Source: DSVZ01 sp037439785
Lineage (GTDB): Bacteria > Verrucomicrobiota > Verrucomicrobiia > Limisphaerales > J093
Reading direction: 5' to 3'
Length of the DNA: 64,000 bases
Assembly: GCA_037439785.1 (NCBI GenBank)
Contig: JBBIVJ010000019.1
Span: forward strand, 20,058-84,057
This document shows positions 49,785 to 57,430 of this stretch, in pieces. The translations under genes were made by a program, and so were the position numbers. The notes beneath the pieces are model-generated. The model was not told the DNA's origin. It ran no database searches and saw only the letters and a list, made by a program, of their open reading frames with translations. Every line of letters starts with the position of its first letter. Position 1 is the first letter of the stretch.

Positions 49785-50620
49785 CCGACTTGCGCCTGCA
49801 GGGCCTCGACCGTCCGCACCACCTGCCGGGTGGCGGCCACGTCGTGCGTGCGGAGGATGGCCACCCCCTGCAGCACCGCCCACGCCGCGCAGGCCAGCGA
49901 ACCGGGCAGCCGTTCGCCGGCCTCGACCCCCAGCAACCAGCCCAGAAACGACTTGCGCGAGGCTCCCAGCAAAATCGGGCGCTTGAATCGTCTAAAGGAA
50001 CCGAGCGTCGCGAGCAACCGCAAATTGTGCTCCGGCGTCTTGCCAAAGCCCAGCCCGGGGTCCAACACCACCTGCTCGGGGCGCACCCCCGCCGCGGCCA
50101 GCCGCGTCAGTTGCCGCGCGAAGAAGGCGGCCACCTCGGCGGTCACGTCCGTGTAATGCGGCGCCACCTGCATGGTCCGGGGTGTGCCCTGCATGTGCAT
50201 GCACACGTAGCCGGCGCCGGTCTCCGCCACCAGCCGCGCCATCGCCGGGTCCTCGCGGTTGGTGGCAATGTTGTTGACGATGGCCGCCCCGGCGGCGAGT
50301 GCCGCCCGCGCCACCGCCGGCTTCTGCGTGTCAATCGAAAGCACCGCCGCCGTCCGGCCCGCCAGCCCTTCCAGCACCGGCAGCACCCGGCGCAGCTCCT
50401 CCGCCTCGTCCACCGGCGTGGCGCCCGGGCGGGTGGACTCCCCGCCAATGTCCAGGATGTCCGCCCCTTCGCGTTCCAGTTGCCGGGCATGGGCAAGGGC
50501 CGCCTCGGTCGTAGCGTGCCGCCCGCCATCGTAAAAAGAGTCGGGCGTCACGTTCACCACCCCCATCACCAGGGTGGGACGCGGGAACTGCCAGCACTGG
50601 GGACCGGCCTGCCAGAGCAT
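49778..50620 (-). CDS. folP: Dihydropteroate synthase
   Basis: This 280-residue TIM barrel condenses 6-hydroxymethyl-dihydropterin pyrophosphate with p-aminobenzoate in folate synthesis. All family blocks are intact: VMGVVNVTPDSFYDGGRH, DILDIGGESTRPGA, VLSIDTQKPAVARAAL, VVLDPGLGFGKTPEHNL and the closing PILLGASRKSFLG with the pABA-contacting Ser/Arg. It heads the operon with cdaA, cdaR and glmM. A strong promoter-like pair lies 55-83 bases upstream. Confidence 0.96.
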   Translation of the reverse strand: MLWQAGPQCWQFPRPTLVMGVVNVTPDSFYDGGRHATTEAALAHARQLEREGADILDIGGESTRPGATPVDEAEELRRVLPVLEGLAGRTAAVLSIDTQKPAVARAALAAGAAIVNNIATNREDPAMARLVAETGAGYVCMHMQGTPRTMQVAPHYTDVTAEVAAFFARQLTRLAAAGVRPEQVVLDPGLGFGKTPEHNLRLLATLGSFRRFKRPILLGASRKSFLGWLLGVEAGERLPGSLACAAWAVLQGVAILRTHDVAATRQVVRTVEALQAQVGC

Positions 50621-50673
50621 GGGATTTCGGGAGTCGGGGGCGCCGGCGGGGCGGGCCCCGCGGGCACACCGTT

Positions 50674-50703
50674 CTTATCTCCGCCGGCGGCGGTTCGTGT
50701 CAA
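50674..50703 (-). promoter_or_regulatory. Candidate promoter of the folP-cdaA-cdaR-glmM operon
   Basis: On the minus strand a perfect TTGACA (50698-50703) is followed after 18 bases by GATAAG (50674-50679, four of six). The spacer contains the palindrome CCGCCGGCGG. A leader of about 47 bases is predicted. Confidence 0.5.
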
Positions 50704-50725
50704 ACTCCGTCCACGGCCGCGGCGT

Positions 50726-51934
50726 TCAGCGTCCCGCCGGGGCGTCGGGTGCGGCAGGCGGAGGTGGGGCAAAGCCGGCCAGAACCAGGGCGGCCACCAC
50801 CGCGTCGGTGGCGGGGAAGGCATCCTCGCCCTGATTGGCCACGACCAGCACGGCCCGGTCGCGGGCGGGGGCCAGCCAGACGTTGGCGAAAAACAGGGTG
50901 TTGCAGCCGCAGTGATTGAGCGCCGGGCCGCCGGCCCAGTCCCGTTGCACCGCCAGCCAGCCCAGCGCGTGCTCGCCCCCCTCCGGCGGCCGGCTCAGCA
51001 CCTGGTAACTTTCCGGCCGGAGCAAGCCCGGCTCGCCGCGCAGCCCCCGGAGGTGGTCGGCCACGAACCGCGCCCAATCCGCCAGCGGCGCGTGCACGGT
51101 TCCCGCCGGACCGAGCACCGGAGGGTTGTCGGCCGCGGGGCCGTTGTGGGGGGCCGGCCGGCCGCCGCGGCGATGGCCCCAGGGCTGGTCCAGTTGGCCG
51201 GGGCTGCCGACCCCGCCAAAGCCCGCCCGGTCCATCCCCAGGGGCGTCCAGACCTCCGCCCGCAGCAGCTCTTCCCAACTCCGTCCCGTGGCCTGTTCGA
51301 GCAGGGCCCCGGCGATGACGTAGCCCAGGTTCGAGTAATGCGCCTGACGGCGGGGCGGATGCTCCGGCGGGGCGGCCAGAGCCTCGCGCACGGCGCGCCG
51401 GCGCTGCTCAGTCACTGTCCCTTCCCGGGCCAGCCTTCCCCAGTCCGGGTTGGCCGCCAGGCCGGCGCGGTGGGCGAGCAGGTCGCGCAAGGTGACCGCC
51501 TGCAGATCGGGATGAACCGCCCCGGCCAGCTCGGGAAACAACGCGGCCGGGGTGGTGTCCCAGGAAAGCCGTCCCTGCTCGACCAGCCTCGCCGCCAGCG
51601 TAGCCGTCATGGCCTTGGTGTTCGAGCCCAGATGCCAGAGGTCGTTGGTGGTGACCGGCGTGGGATCGTCCCGCCGGCGGTAGCCGGTTACCGCCAGTGT
51701 TTCCAAGCCGCGACTGGACACCACCGCCGCGCCGAGGGCGGGGAGGTTGTGCTCTTGGCGAATGGGCTCGAGCAGAGCGATCATCGCCGGGTCCCCTTCG
51801 GCCGGGGCGGGACCTTGCAGCGACGGCGCGGCGTCGCAGCCGCAGGCCAGCAGACACAGCGCGGCGGCGGCCAGCAGCGGCCAGGCAGTTCCCCACCGGC
51901 GGGGGAGGCGGGGAGAACCAGGGGCTTCATTCAT
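50726..51934 (-). CDS. Serine hydrolase lipoprotein, class C beta-lactamase family
   Basis: This 402-residue protein has a lipoprotein-type signal with lipobox LLAC (Cys31; CGC follows) after a hydrophobic stretch. The body is of the AmpC/D-aminopeptidase/esterase fold: nucleophile Ser104 and Lys107 in HLGSNTKAM, Tyr200 in AHYSNLGY, and a third-motif equivalent in LNHCGCN, where His-Cys-Gly replaces KTG. That variant is more common in esterases and peptidases than in true beta-lactamases, so antibiotic resistance should not be assumed. The ATG at 51934 overlaps the end of the ABC permease gene by 8 bases, so it is the last gene of that operon. Confidence 0.88.
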   Translation of the reverse strand: MNEAPGSPRLPRRWGTAWPLLAAAALCLLACGCDAAPSLQGPAPAEGDPAMIALLEPIRQEHNLPALGAAVVSSRGLETLAVTGYRRRDDPTPVTTNDLWHLGSNTKAMTATLAARLVEQGRLSWDTTPAALFPELAGAVHPDLQAVTLRDLLAHRAGLAANPDWGRLAREGTVTEQRRRAVREALAAPPEHPPRRQAHYSNLGYVIAGALLEQATGRSWEELLRAEVWTPLGMDRAGFGGVGSPGQLDQPWGHRRGGRPAPHNGPAADNPPVLGPAGTVHAPLADWARFVADHLRGLRGEPGLLRPESYQVLSRPPEGGEHALGWLAVQRDWAGGPALNHCGCNTLFFANVWLAPARDRAVLVVANQGEDAFPATDAVVAALVLAGFAPPPPAAPDAPAGR

Positions 51935-54900
51935 TGCGCAAGGCGTCGAGCAGCGCACCGCGGAGGGCGGTTTCCGCGGCCACGCCGGTCCAGAGCGCGC
52001 CATTGATCCCAATGCCGGCCAGCGTCAGGCCCAGGGTGGTCCACGGCACCGCCGTGCCCGCGGTGATCACCGCCGGTGCGACCGCCAGCGCCGCCGCCAG
52101 CACGCCGAGCCCCAGCCCGAGCCCCAGCAGGGCCAGATGTTCGCTGAGGACCAGCACCCGCAGCGCCCGGCGGCGGAACCCCACCGCCTGCAGCAGGGCC
52201 AGTTCACCCCGCCGCTCGAACACCTGGCGCAGCACCACCACGCCCAGGCCCACACTGCCCAGCAACAGCCCCAGCCCGCCCAGGACCTGGAAGGTGCCGA
52301 GGTAGGTGTTTTGCACCGCGTTGAACGCCGCCAGCCGCCGCGCCGCCGGGGTGACCTCCACCCCCAGGTCCCGCAAGGCCCGCGTGAGCGTCGTCGCCAC
52401 GGCCTCCAGCCGCTCCGGCGGGGCGTCCACCAGGAAGAACCGGTAGCCGGCGATCGAGGGAAACCGCCGCACAAACTCCGCCTCGTCCATGATCAGGCTG
52501 CCCTGGAGAATCGAGTTGGCCACCGCCCCCACCAGCCGCAACGTGAACGGCCGCCCCCGCTCGTCGGTGACCTCGATCCCCTCACCCACCTTCCGCCCCA
52601 GAGCCCACTGGATCGAGGCGGCGTCGCCGATGGCCGGGACTTCATCCGGTGGTCCCCCGGACCCGCGCCGCAGCGCCAGCCACGGTGGGGTGGACGCGGC
52701 CGGGCTCGCCCGCCGGGCAAAGGTGAAGGCTTCGCGGCCGGCCAGCAGCTCGGGGTTCACGCCCAGCAGGCGCGGTTTCTGCGGCCGGTTCAAGTTCAGG
52801 CAACTGGCGTCATCACCGTCCCGCACGCGGAACGGCACCACGCTCACCCCTTCCAGGTCGGCGGCGGTCAGCCCGTAGGCGTCCCGGCCGGCGGGGGTGT
52901 TCAGGTCATGCACCAGCGGTTGCGTGGCCTCGGCCACGAGCGCAAAACCGCCGGTGCCGGACCCGCGACGCCACATCGCGCGGCCGGTCTCGAGCCGGAA
53001 CACCCCGATCGAGGCGATCAGGAACGCCCCGCAGGCCAGCAGGCCCACCACCGCCAGGCTGCGACGCGGCTGGCGGGTGGCGCTGCGCACCCCCAGGCCG
53101 GGCAGCGTCAGCCGGGCCGCGGAGGCCGCCGCGCCCAGTGCCCGCAGCCACGCCGCGCTGCCCGCCAGACCTGCCCCCAACACCAGGGCGCCCGCGCCGA
53201 AGAACAGGCCCGCCGCCGCCAGGTCCGGCTTGAGCAGGGCCGTGCTCACCAGCCCCAGCGCGCCACCGGCACACGCCACGGCCCACCGTAGCGGACCGCG
53301 CGCCGCCCCCGCTCCGGGCGCCGCGTCCGCGGCCTCTGTTTGCCCCCCTTCCGCCAGCAACTGGCGGGCGGACAGGCGCAGGTAGCGGCGCAGCGCCAGG
53401 GCCATTGTGAGCAGGGCCGCCCCCACCGCGGCGGCCGCTCCGCCGGCCAGTGCTTCCGGCGTGGCGTGATATTGCAGGGGCGTGCCGCCCACCGCTTCGC
53501 GCCACACCGTGGAGAGGCCCTGCAACAACGCCCGCGCGTAGCCCGTGCCGCCCCACGTCCCCAGTGCCGCGCCGGCCACCGCCACCAGCGCGCCCTCGGT
53601 CAGCAGGGCCCGGGCGATGGTGCCGGTGCGGAAGCCCAGCGCCCGCAGAGTCCCCAGCTCGACGGCGCGGCGCTCGATCGAGAACTGGAACAGCACCGCC
53701 AGCAGCAGGAGTCCCGCGGCCATCAGGAAGAAGCTGAAGCCGAGGAAGAGCTGCCCGAAATCCTGGGCCTGGGTGCTGGCCGCCAGCGCCTGGTCGCGGA
53801 CCGGCTCGAAACGCAGCCCCAGGGCCGCGGGAGGCACGCGGCGGGTCAGGTGCTGCGTCAACCCCAGCCGGTACGACTGGGCGGCGCGTTCAAAGTCCGC
53901 GGCGCTGCGGCCCGTGCCCGCCGGCAGAGTAAACCGCACCGCGGTGAGGTTGCCGAACCGGTTTTCCCACAGCCGCTGCCCGGCACTGAGGCGGATCACC
54001 GCCTTGGGGGTGCCGCGGTGGGCGCGCCAGTACTCCTCGTCCCGCGGGCGGATGCGGGTCGAATCAATCGGCAGGCCGGTGTCCCAGTCGCGGCAGTTTT
54101 CCGCGTCGGTCATGCCGGGGAAATCGGGCATCAGGTCGCGGTCCAGGCCGGGGGTGATCAGGGGCAGTACGCCGCGGATGCGGAAGGTGGCGGCGCGTTC
54201 CTCGAGCCGGCGCATGGCGCCGACCACGTAGTAGCGCAGCGTCAGGGCATCGCCCGGTCGCGCGCCCAGGTCTTCCGCCAGCCAGTCGGTGATCAGGATT
54301 TCGTCCTCGCCCAGGTCGGGCGGCGCCAGCGGGGGACCGGTGGCGGTGACCATCGAGTAGGGCGTGACGCGCTCGCCGACGCGGAGTTCGTTGACGAAGT
54401 AGGTCAGGACACCGGTGGTGGTCACGCCGGGCATTTCCCGCCCGAGGCGGGCGGTCAGGGCGTTGGTGTCGCCGGGGCCGGTGCCGAAGATGGCTTCGCC
54501 GAGCGGGGGGTCGAGGAAGACGCGGGGCGAGCGCAGCTCGAGGGCCCGGGCGGAGGGCAGCAGGCGCCACTCGAGCTGGGCGTCGGCCAGTTGCCAGCGC
54601 TGGGCCAGGAGGGTGTCCAGTGGCCGGCCCGGGTCGGGGGTGAGGGGGCCGGCCACCACGGCGCGGTTGCCGGCGAGCACCGCCTGCGGGGCGGGCAACG
54701 GGGACGGCCCGGCCACGAGCAGGAGGTTGGCGCGGGGGCCGGCCGCGGTGCGTGCCTGCAGGTGGGTCAGTGAGACGTAGGCATTGAAGGGTGCGACCTG
54801 GCTGGCCTGCAGGCTGAAGCGGCCGAACTGGGCGTCGCTGACCACGGCCTGGACGCGGAGCCGCAGGGCGACCGTGGCGTCCTCCTCCGGCGCCAGCGGG

Positions 54901-55421
54901 GCGTCCGGCGAGAGGGCTTGCGGTTTTTGCACGCGCAGCAGGACGGGGTCGCCCGGTTGCACGCGCAGTTGGGCGGCCAGCGGTTCATTCAAGACCACGG
55001 TGTCGGCGGCCAGCTCGCCGAAGGGGGGCGGTTCGGGGGCCAGCGCCCAGAACCGGGCCTCGACGCCCAGCACCTGCACGCGGTGGGCGCGGGCCGTGCC
55101 GTCGGCGTTGACCGCGACGGCGGGCAGTTGCAGGACCGCGACGGGGGGCGGCGTGCCGGGGCGGAGCGCGCCGGCCTGGGTGAGGCCGAGCTGGAGTTGC
55201 TGGGCCAGGCCGGCGGTGAACAGGCGGTCGCCGGAGGCCAGGGCGTGGGTGGTCCTGCCCAGACGCAGCAGGGCCAGGTCGCGCAGGGTGCCGCGCACCG
55301 AGTCGCCCACCACCCAGGCGCCCACCAGGACCGCCGCCGCGACCGCGGTGCCCAGGGCGGTGCCCAGGTGGGCCCGGGCGTAAAACAGCAGGCTGCGCAG
55401 GATCAAACGGAGCAGGGACAT
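51927..55421 (-). CDS. Large FtsX/MacB-type ABC transporter permease
   Basis: This 1164-residue membrane protein has an N-terminal helix (RAHLGTALGTAVAAAVLVGAWVVGDSVRG), a long periplasmic domain (about 45-560), a cluster of helices with the first FtsX core (QLFLGFSFFLMAAGLLLLAVLFQFSIERRAVELGTLRALGFRTGTIARALL), a second pair of helices, another periplasmic part, and a second FtsX core near the C-terminus (LRQVFERRGELALLQAVGFRRRALRVLVLSEHLALLG). The duplicated FtsX layout is that of 'ABC3' permeases which handle lipoproteins, peptides or envelope factors rather than taking up solutes. The ATPase gene is immediately upstream, with a 23-base gap. Confidence 0.92.
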   Translation of the reverse strand: MSLLRLILRSLLFYARAHLGTALGTAVAAAVLVGAWVVGDSVRGTLRDLALLRLGRTTHALASGDRLFTAGLAQQLQLGLTQAGALRPGTPPPVAVLQLPAVAVNADGTARAHRVQVLGVEARFWALAPEPPPFGELAADTVVLNEPLAAQLRVQPGDPVLLRVQKPQALSPDAPLAPEEDATVALRLRVQAVVSDAQFGRFSLQASQVAPFNAYVSLTHLQARTAAGPRANLLLVAGPSPLPAPQAVLAGNRAVVAGPLTPDPGRPLDTLLAQRWQLADAQLEWRLLPSARALELRSPRVFLDPPLGEAIFGTGPGDTNALTARLGREMPGVTTTGVLTYFVNELRVGERVTPYSMVTATGPPLAPPDLGEDEILITDWLAEDLGARPGDALTLRYYVVGAMRRLEERAATFRIRGVLPLITPGLDRDLMPDFPGMTDAENCRDWDTGLPIDSTRIRPRDEEYWRAHRGTPKAVIRLSAGQRLWENRFGNLTAVRFTLPAGTGRSAADFERAAQSYRLGLTQHLTRRVPPAALGLRFEPVRDQALAASTQAQDFGQLFLGFSFFLMAAGLLLLAVLFQFSIERRAVELGTLRALGFRTGTIARALLTEGALVAVAGAALGTWGGTGYARALLQGLSTVWREAVGGTPLQYHATPEALAGGAAAAVGAALLTMALALRRYLRLSARQLLAEGGQTEAADAAPGAGAARGPLRWAVACAGGALGLVSTALLKPDLAAAGLFFGAGALVLGAGLAGSAAWLRALGAAASAARLTLPGLGVRSATRQPRRSLAVVGLLACGAFLIASIGVFRLETGRAMWRRGSGTGGFALVAEATQPLVHDLNTPAGRDAYGLTAADLEGVSVVPFRVRDGDDASCLNLNRPQKPRLLGVNPELLAGREAFTFARRASPAASTPPWLALRRGSGGPPDEVPAIGDAASIQWALGRKVGEGIEVTDERGRPFTLRLVGAVANSILQGSLIMDEAEFVRRFPSIAGYRFFLVDAPPERLEAVATTLTRALRDLGVEVTPAARRLAAFNAVQNTYLGTFQVLGGLGLLLGSVGLGVVVLRQVFERRGELALLQAVGFRRRALRVLVLSEHLALLGLGLGLGVLAAALAVAPAVITAGTAVPWTTLGLTLAGIGINGALWTGVAAETALRGALLDALRNE

Positions 55422-55444
55422 GGCGCGGGATCGGCAAACGGCCC

Positions 55445-56149
55445 TCAGCCGGCGCCCGCCGGCTGGCGCAACACGCCGTCGCGCAGCTCGAGCGTGCGGT
55501 GGAGGCGGCGGGCCAGGTCCGGAGAGTGCGTCACCACGATCAAGGTCAGGTCCAGCTCGCGGTTCAGCTCGGCCAGCAGTTGGGCGAGGGTTTCGGCCGA
55601 GGCCCGGTCCAGCGCGCCGGTGGGTTCATCCGCCAGCAGCAGGCGCGGTTCGTTGATCAAGGCCCGCACCACGGCCACGCGCTGGCATTCGCCGCCGGAG
55701 AGCCGACCCGGCCGGTGATGCAGCCGGTGGCCCAGACCCACCCGCTCCAGGAGGCGGCGGGCGCGCTCGGGGGCGCCATCGCGCAGGACCTCGTTGCGGG
55801 TGGCCAGGGTGGGGACCAGCACATTTTCCAGCACGGTGCACTGCGGCAGGAGGTGGTGCATCTGGAAGACGAAGCCGATGGCGCGGTTGCGCACCTCGGC
55901 CAGGGCCGGTTCGTCCAGGGTGGTCAGGTCCCGTCCCTCGAGCAGGATGCGGCCGCGGGTGGGGCGGTCCAGGGTGCCGATGAGGTTGAGCAGGGTGGTC
56001 TTGCCGCAGCCGGAGGGCCCGACAATGGCGAGGGACTCGCCGCGTTCGACCGTCAGGGTGATGCCGGCCAGCACGGGACGTTCGCCCGCCAGACCGGGAT
56101 AGGCCTTGGTGACCTCCTGCAATTCGAGCAAGGGGGGGGCGCTTGCCAT
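55445..56149 (-). CDS. ABC transporter ATP-binding protein, LolD/MacB type
   Basis: This 234-residue ATPase has Walker A VGPSGCGKTTLLNLIGTLDRPTRG, a Q-loop in VFQMHHLLPQCTVLENVLVP, the signature LSGGECQRVAVVRAL, and Walker B LLLADEPTGALD with the H-loop in VVTHSPDLA. The 'GTLDRPT' and 'QMHHLLPQCTVLENV' wording is that of the LolD/MacB branch, which pairs with FtsX-type permeases. It heads the operon with the 1164-residue permease and the serine hydrolase. A TAGTCT box lies 9 bases before the ATG. Confidence 0.94.
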   Translation of the reverse strand: MASAPPLLELQEVTKAYPGLAGERPVLAGITLTVERGESLAIVGPSGCGKTTLLNLIGTLDRPTRGRILLEGRDLTTLDEPALAEVRNRAIGFVFQMHHLLPQCTVLENVLVPTLATRNEVLRDGAPERARRLLERVGLGHRLHHRPGRLSGGECQRVAVVRALINEPRLLLADEPTGALDRASAETLAQLLAELNRELDLTLIVVTHSPDLARRLHRTLELRDGVLRQPAGAG

Positions 56150-56158
56150 CGCGCGTGC

Positions 56159-56186
56159 AGACTAACATGGAAACGCCGTCCGGCAA
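56159..56186 (-). promoter_or_regulatory. Candidate promoter of the LolD/FtsX-type operon
   Basis: On the minus strand TTGCCG (56181-56186) and TAGTCT (56159-56164) are 16 bases apart, and the -10-like box ends 9 bases before the ATG. Confidence 0.4.
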
Positions 56187-56279
56187 AGTGGCCGGCCCGA
56201 CCCTGGACCGGCCCGGCGAAAACCGCGGGCAATCTCCCCCGGCTGCGTGGGGGGGCTGGCGTTCCAGCCGGGCACCGCT

Positions 56280-56285
56280 TAGACT
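56280..56285 (+). promoter_or_regulatory. Candidate -10 box of the double-thioredoxin gene
   Basis: TAGACT ends 6 bases before the ATG at 56292. No convincing -35 is seen at the matching distance (TGGCGT). Confidence 0.3.
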
Positions 56286-56291
56286 GCCCCC

Positions 56292-57404
56292 ATGCAACGT
56301 CCCTGGCTCTGGCTGTTGACCGCCTTCCTGCTCGGCCCCGTGCGTGCCGCGGAACCGCCCGCCCCCCTGGCGTTGGGCGCCCCGGCGCCGGACTTCGAAC
56401 TGCCGGGGGTGGATGACCGCGTGCACCGGCTGGCAGACTTTGCCGCGGCCAGGGTGTTGGTGGTGGTCTTTACCTGCAACCACTGCCCCACCGCCCAGTA
56501 CTACGAGGAGCGGCTCAAGCAGATCGTCACCGACTACCGCGACCGCGGCGTGGCGCTGGTGGCCATTTCCCCCAACGACCCCCGCTCGGTCCGCCTGGAC
56601 GAGCTGGGCTGGACGGACCTGAGCGACTCGCTGCCGGAGATGAAGCTGCGCGCCCGCGAGCGCGGCTTCAACTTCCCCTACCTGTACGACGGGGATTCCC
56701 AGGCGGCGTCGCGCGCCTACGGCCCGGCGGCCACGCCGCACGTCTATGTCTTCGATGCCGGGCGGCGTCTGCGCTACGCCGGGGCGGTGGACGACTCGGA
56801 GCGCCCCCAGCATGTCAAGGTGCACTACCTCCGCGATGCCCTGGACGCCCTGCTGGCCGACCGCGAGCCGCCGGTGCGGCAGACCAAGGTGGTGGGCTGC
56901 TCGGTCAAGTGGGCCGGCAAGGCCGAGGTCGTCCGTGCCTACCTGGACAAGCTGGCCGCCGAGCCGGTCAGCCTGGAACCGGTGGACGCCGTCGCCCTGG
57001 GCGCGCTGCGGCGGAACGGGTCCGACAAGTTCCGGCTGGTGAACTTCTGGGCGACCTGGTGCGCGCCGTGCGTGGCGGAGTTCGGCGAGCTGGTCACCAT
57101 CCACCGCATGTACCGGCACCGGGACTTCGATCTGGTGACCGTTTCGGTGAACCGGCCGGAGGAGGCGCCGGCGGTGCTGGCCTTTCTCCAAAAACAACAG
57201 GCCTCGAATCGCAACCTGATCTTCGCCTCGACCGACCGCGAGACGCTGGTCAACGCCTTTGACCCCGCCTGGACCGGGGCGGTGCCCTACACGGTGCTGC
57301 TCTCCCCGGAGGGCCAGGTGGTGTTCCGGGAGGTGGGCAGTGTGGCTGCCCTGGCGCTGCGCCGGGCCATCGTGCGGGCCATGAACGAGCGCAAACCCTG
57401 GTAG
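56292..57404 (+). CDS. Secreted protein with two thioredoxin-fold domains (redoxin plus TlpA-like)
   Basis: This 370-residue protein has a signal peptide ending near VRAAEPP. Domain 1 (about 25-195) is a peroxiredoxin/AhpC-TSA-like redoxin with CNHCPTAQYYEERLKQI in the catalytic loop; the CNHC pair is in the resolving position of CxxC oxidoreductases. Domain 2 (about 230-365) is TlpA-like with the canonical WATWCAPCVAEF loop followed by VNRPEEAPAVLAFLQKQQ and AVPYTVLLSPEGQVV, including the cis-Pro region. It probably reduces periplasmic disulfides, with one domain feeding the other. Both CxxC pairs are intact. It sits alone between divergent and convergent neighbours. Confidence 0.88.
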   Translation: MQRPWLWLLTAFLLGPVRAAEPPAPLALGAPAPDFELPGVDDRVHRLADFAAARVLVVVFTCNHCPTAQYYEERLKQIVTDYRDRGVALVAISPNDPRSVRLDELGWTDLSDSLPEMKLRARERGFNFPYLYDGDSQAASRAYGPAATPHVYVFDAGRRLRYAGAVDDSERPQHVKVHYLRDALDALLADREPPVRQTKVVGCSVKWAGKAEVVRAYLDKLAAEPVSLEPVDAVALGALRRNGSDKFRLVNFWATWCAPCVAEFGELVTIHRMYRHRDFDLVTVSVNRPEEAPAVLAFLQKQQASNRNLIFASTDRETLVNAFDPAWTGAVPYTVLLSPEGQVVFREVGSVAALALRRAIVRAMNERKPW

Positions 57405-57430
57405 GGCCCGCCCGCCCGCTGCCGGCCCGC

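Noticed and set aside
50726..51934. Antibiotic-resistance beta-lactamase.
   Set aside because: The third motif is HCG instead of KTG and the protein is a lipoprotein in an ABC operon, more in keeping with an esterase or peptidase.
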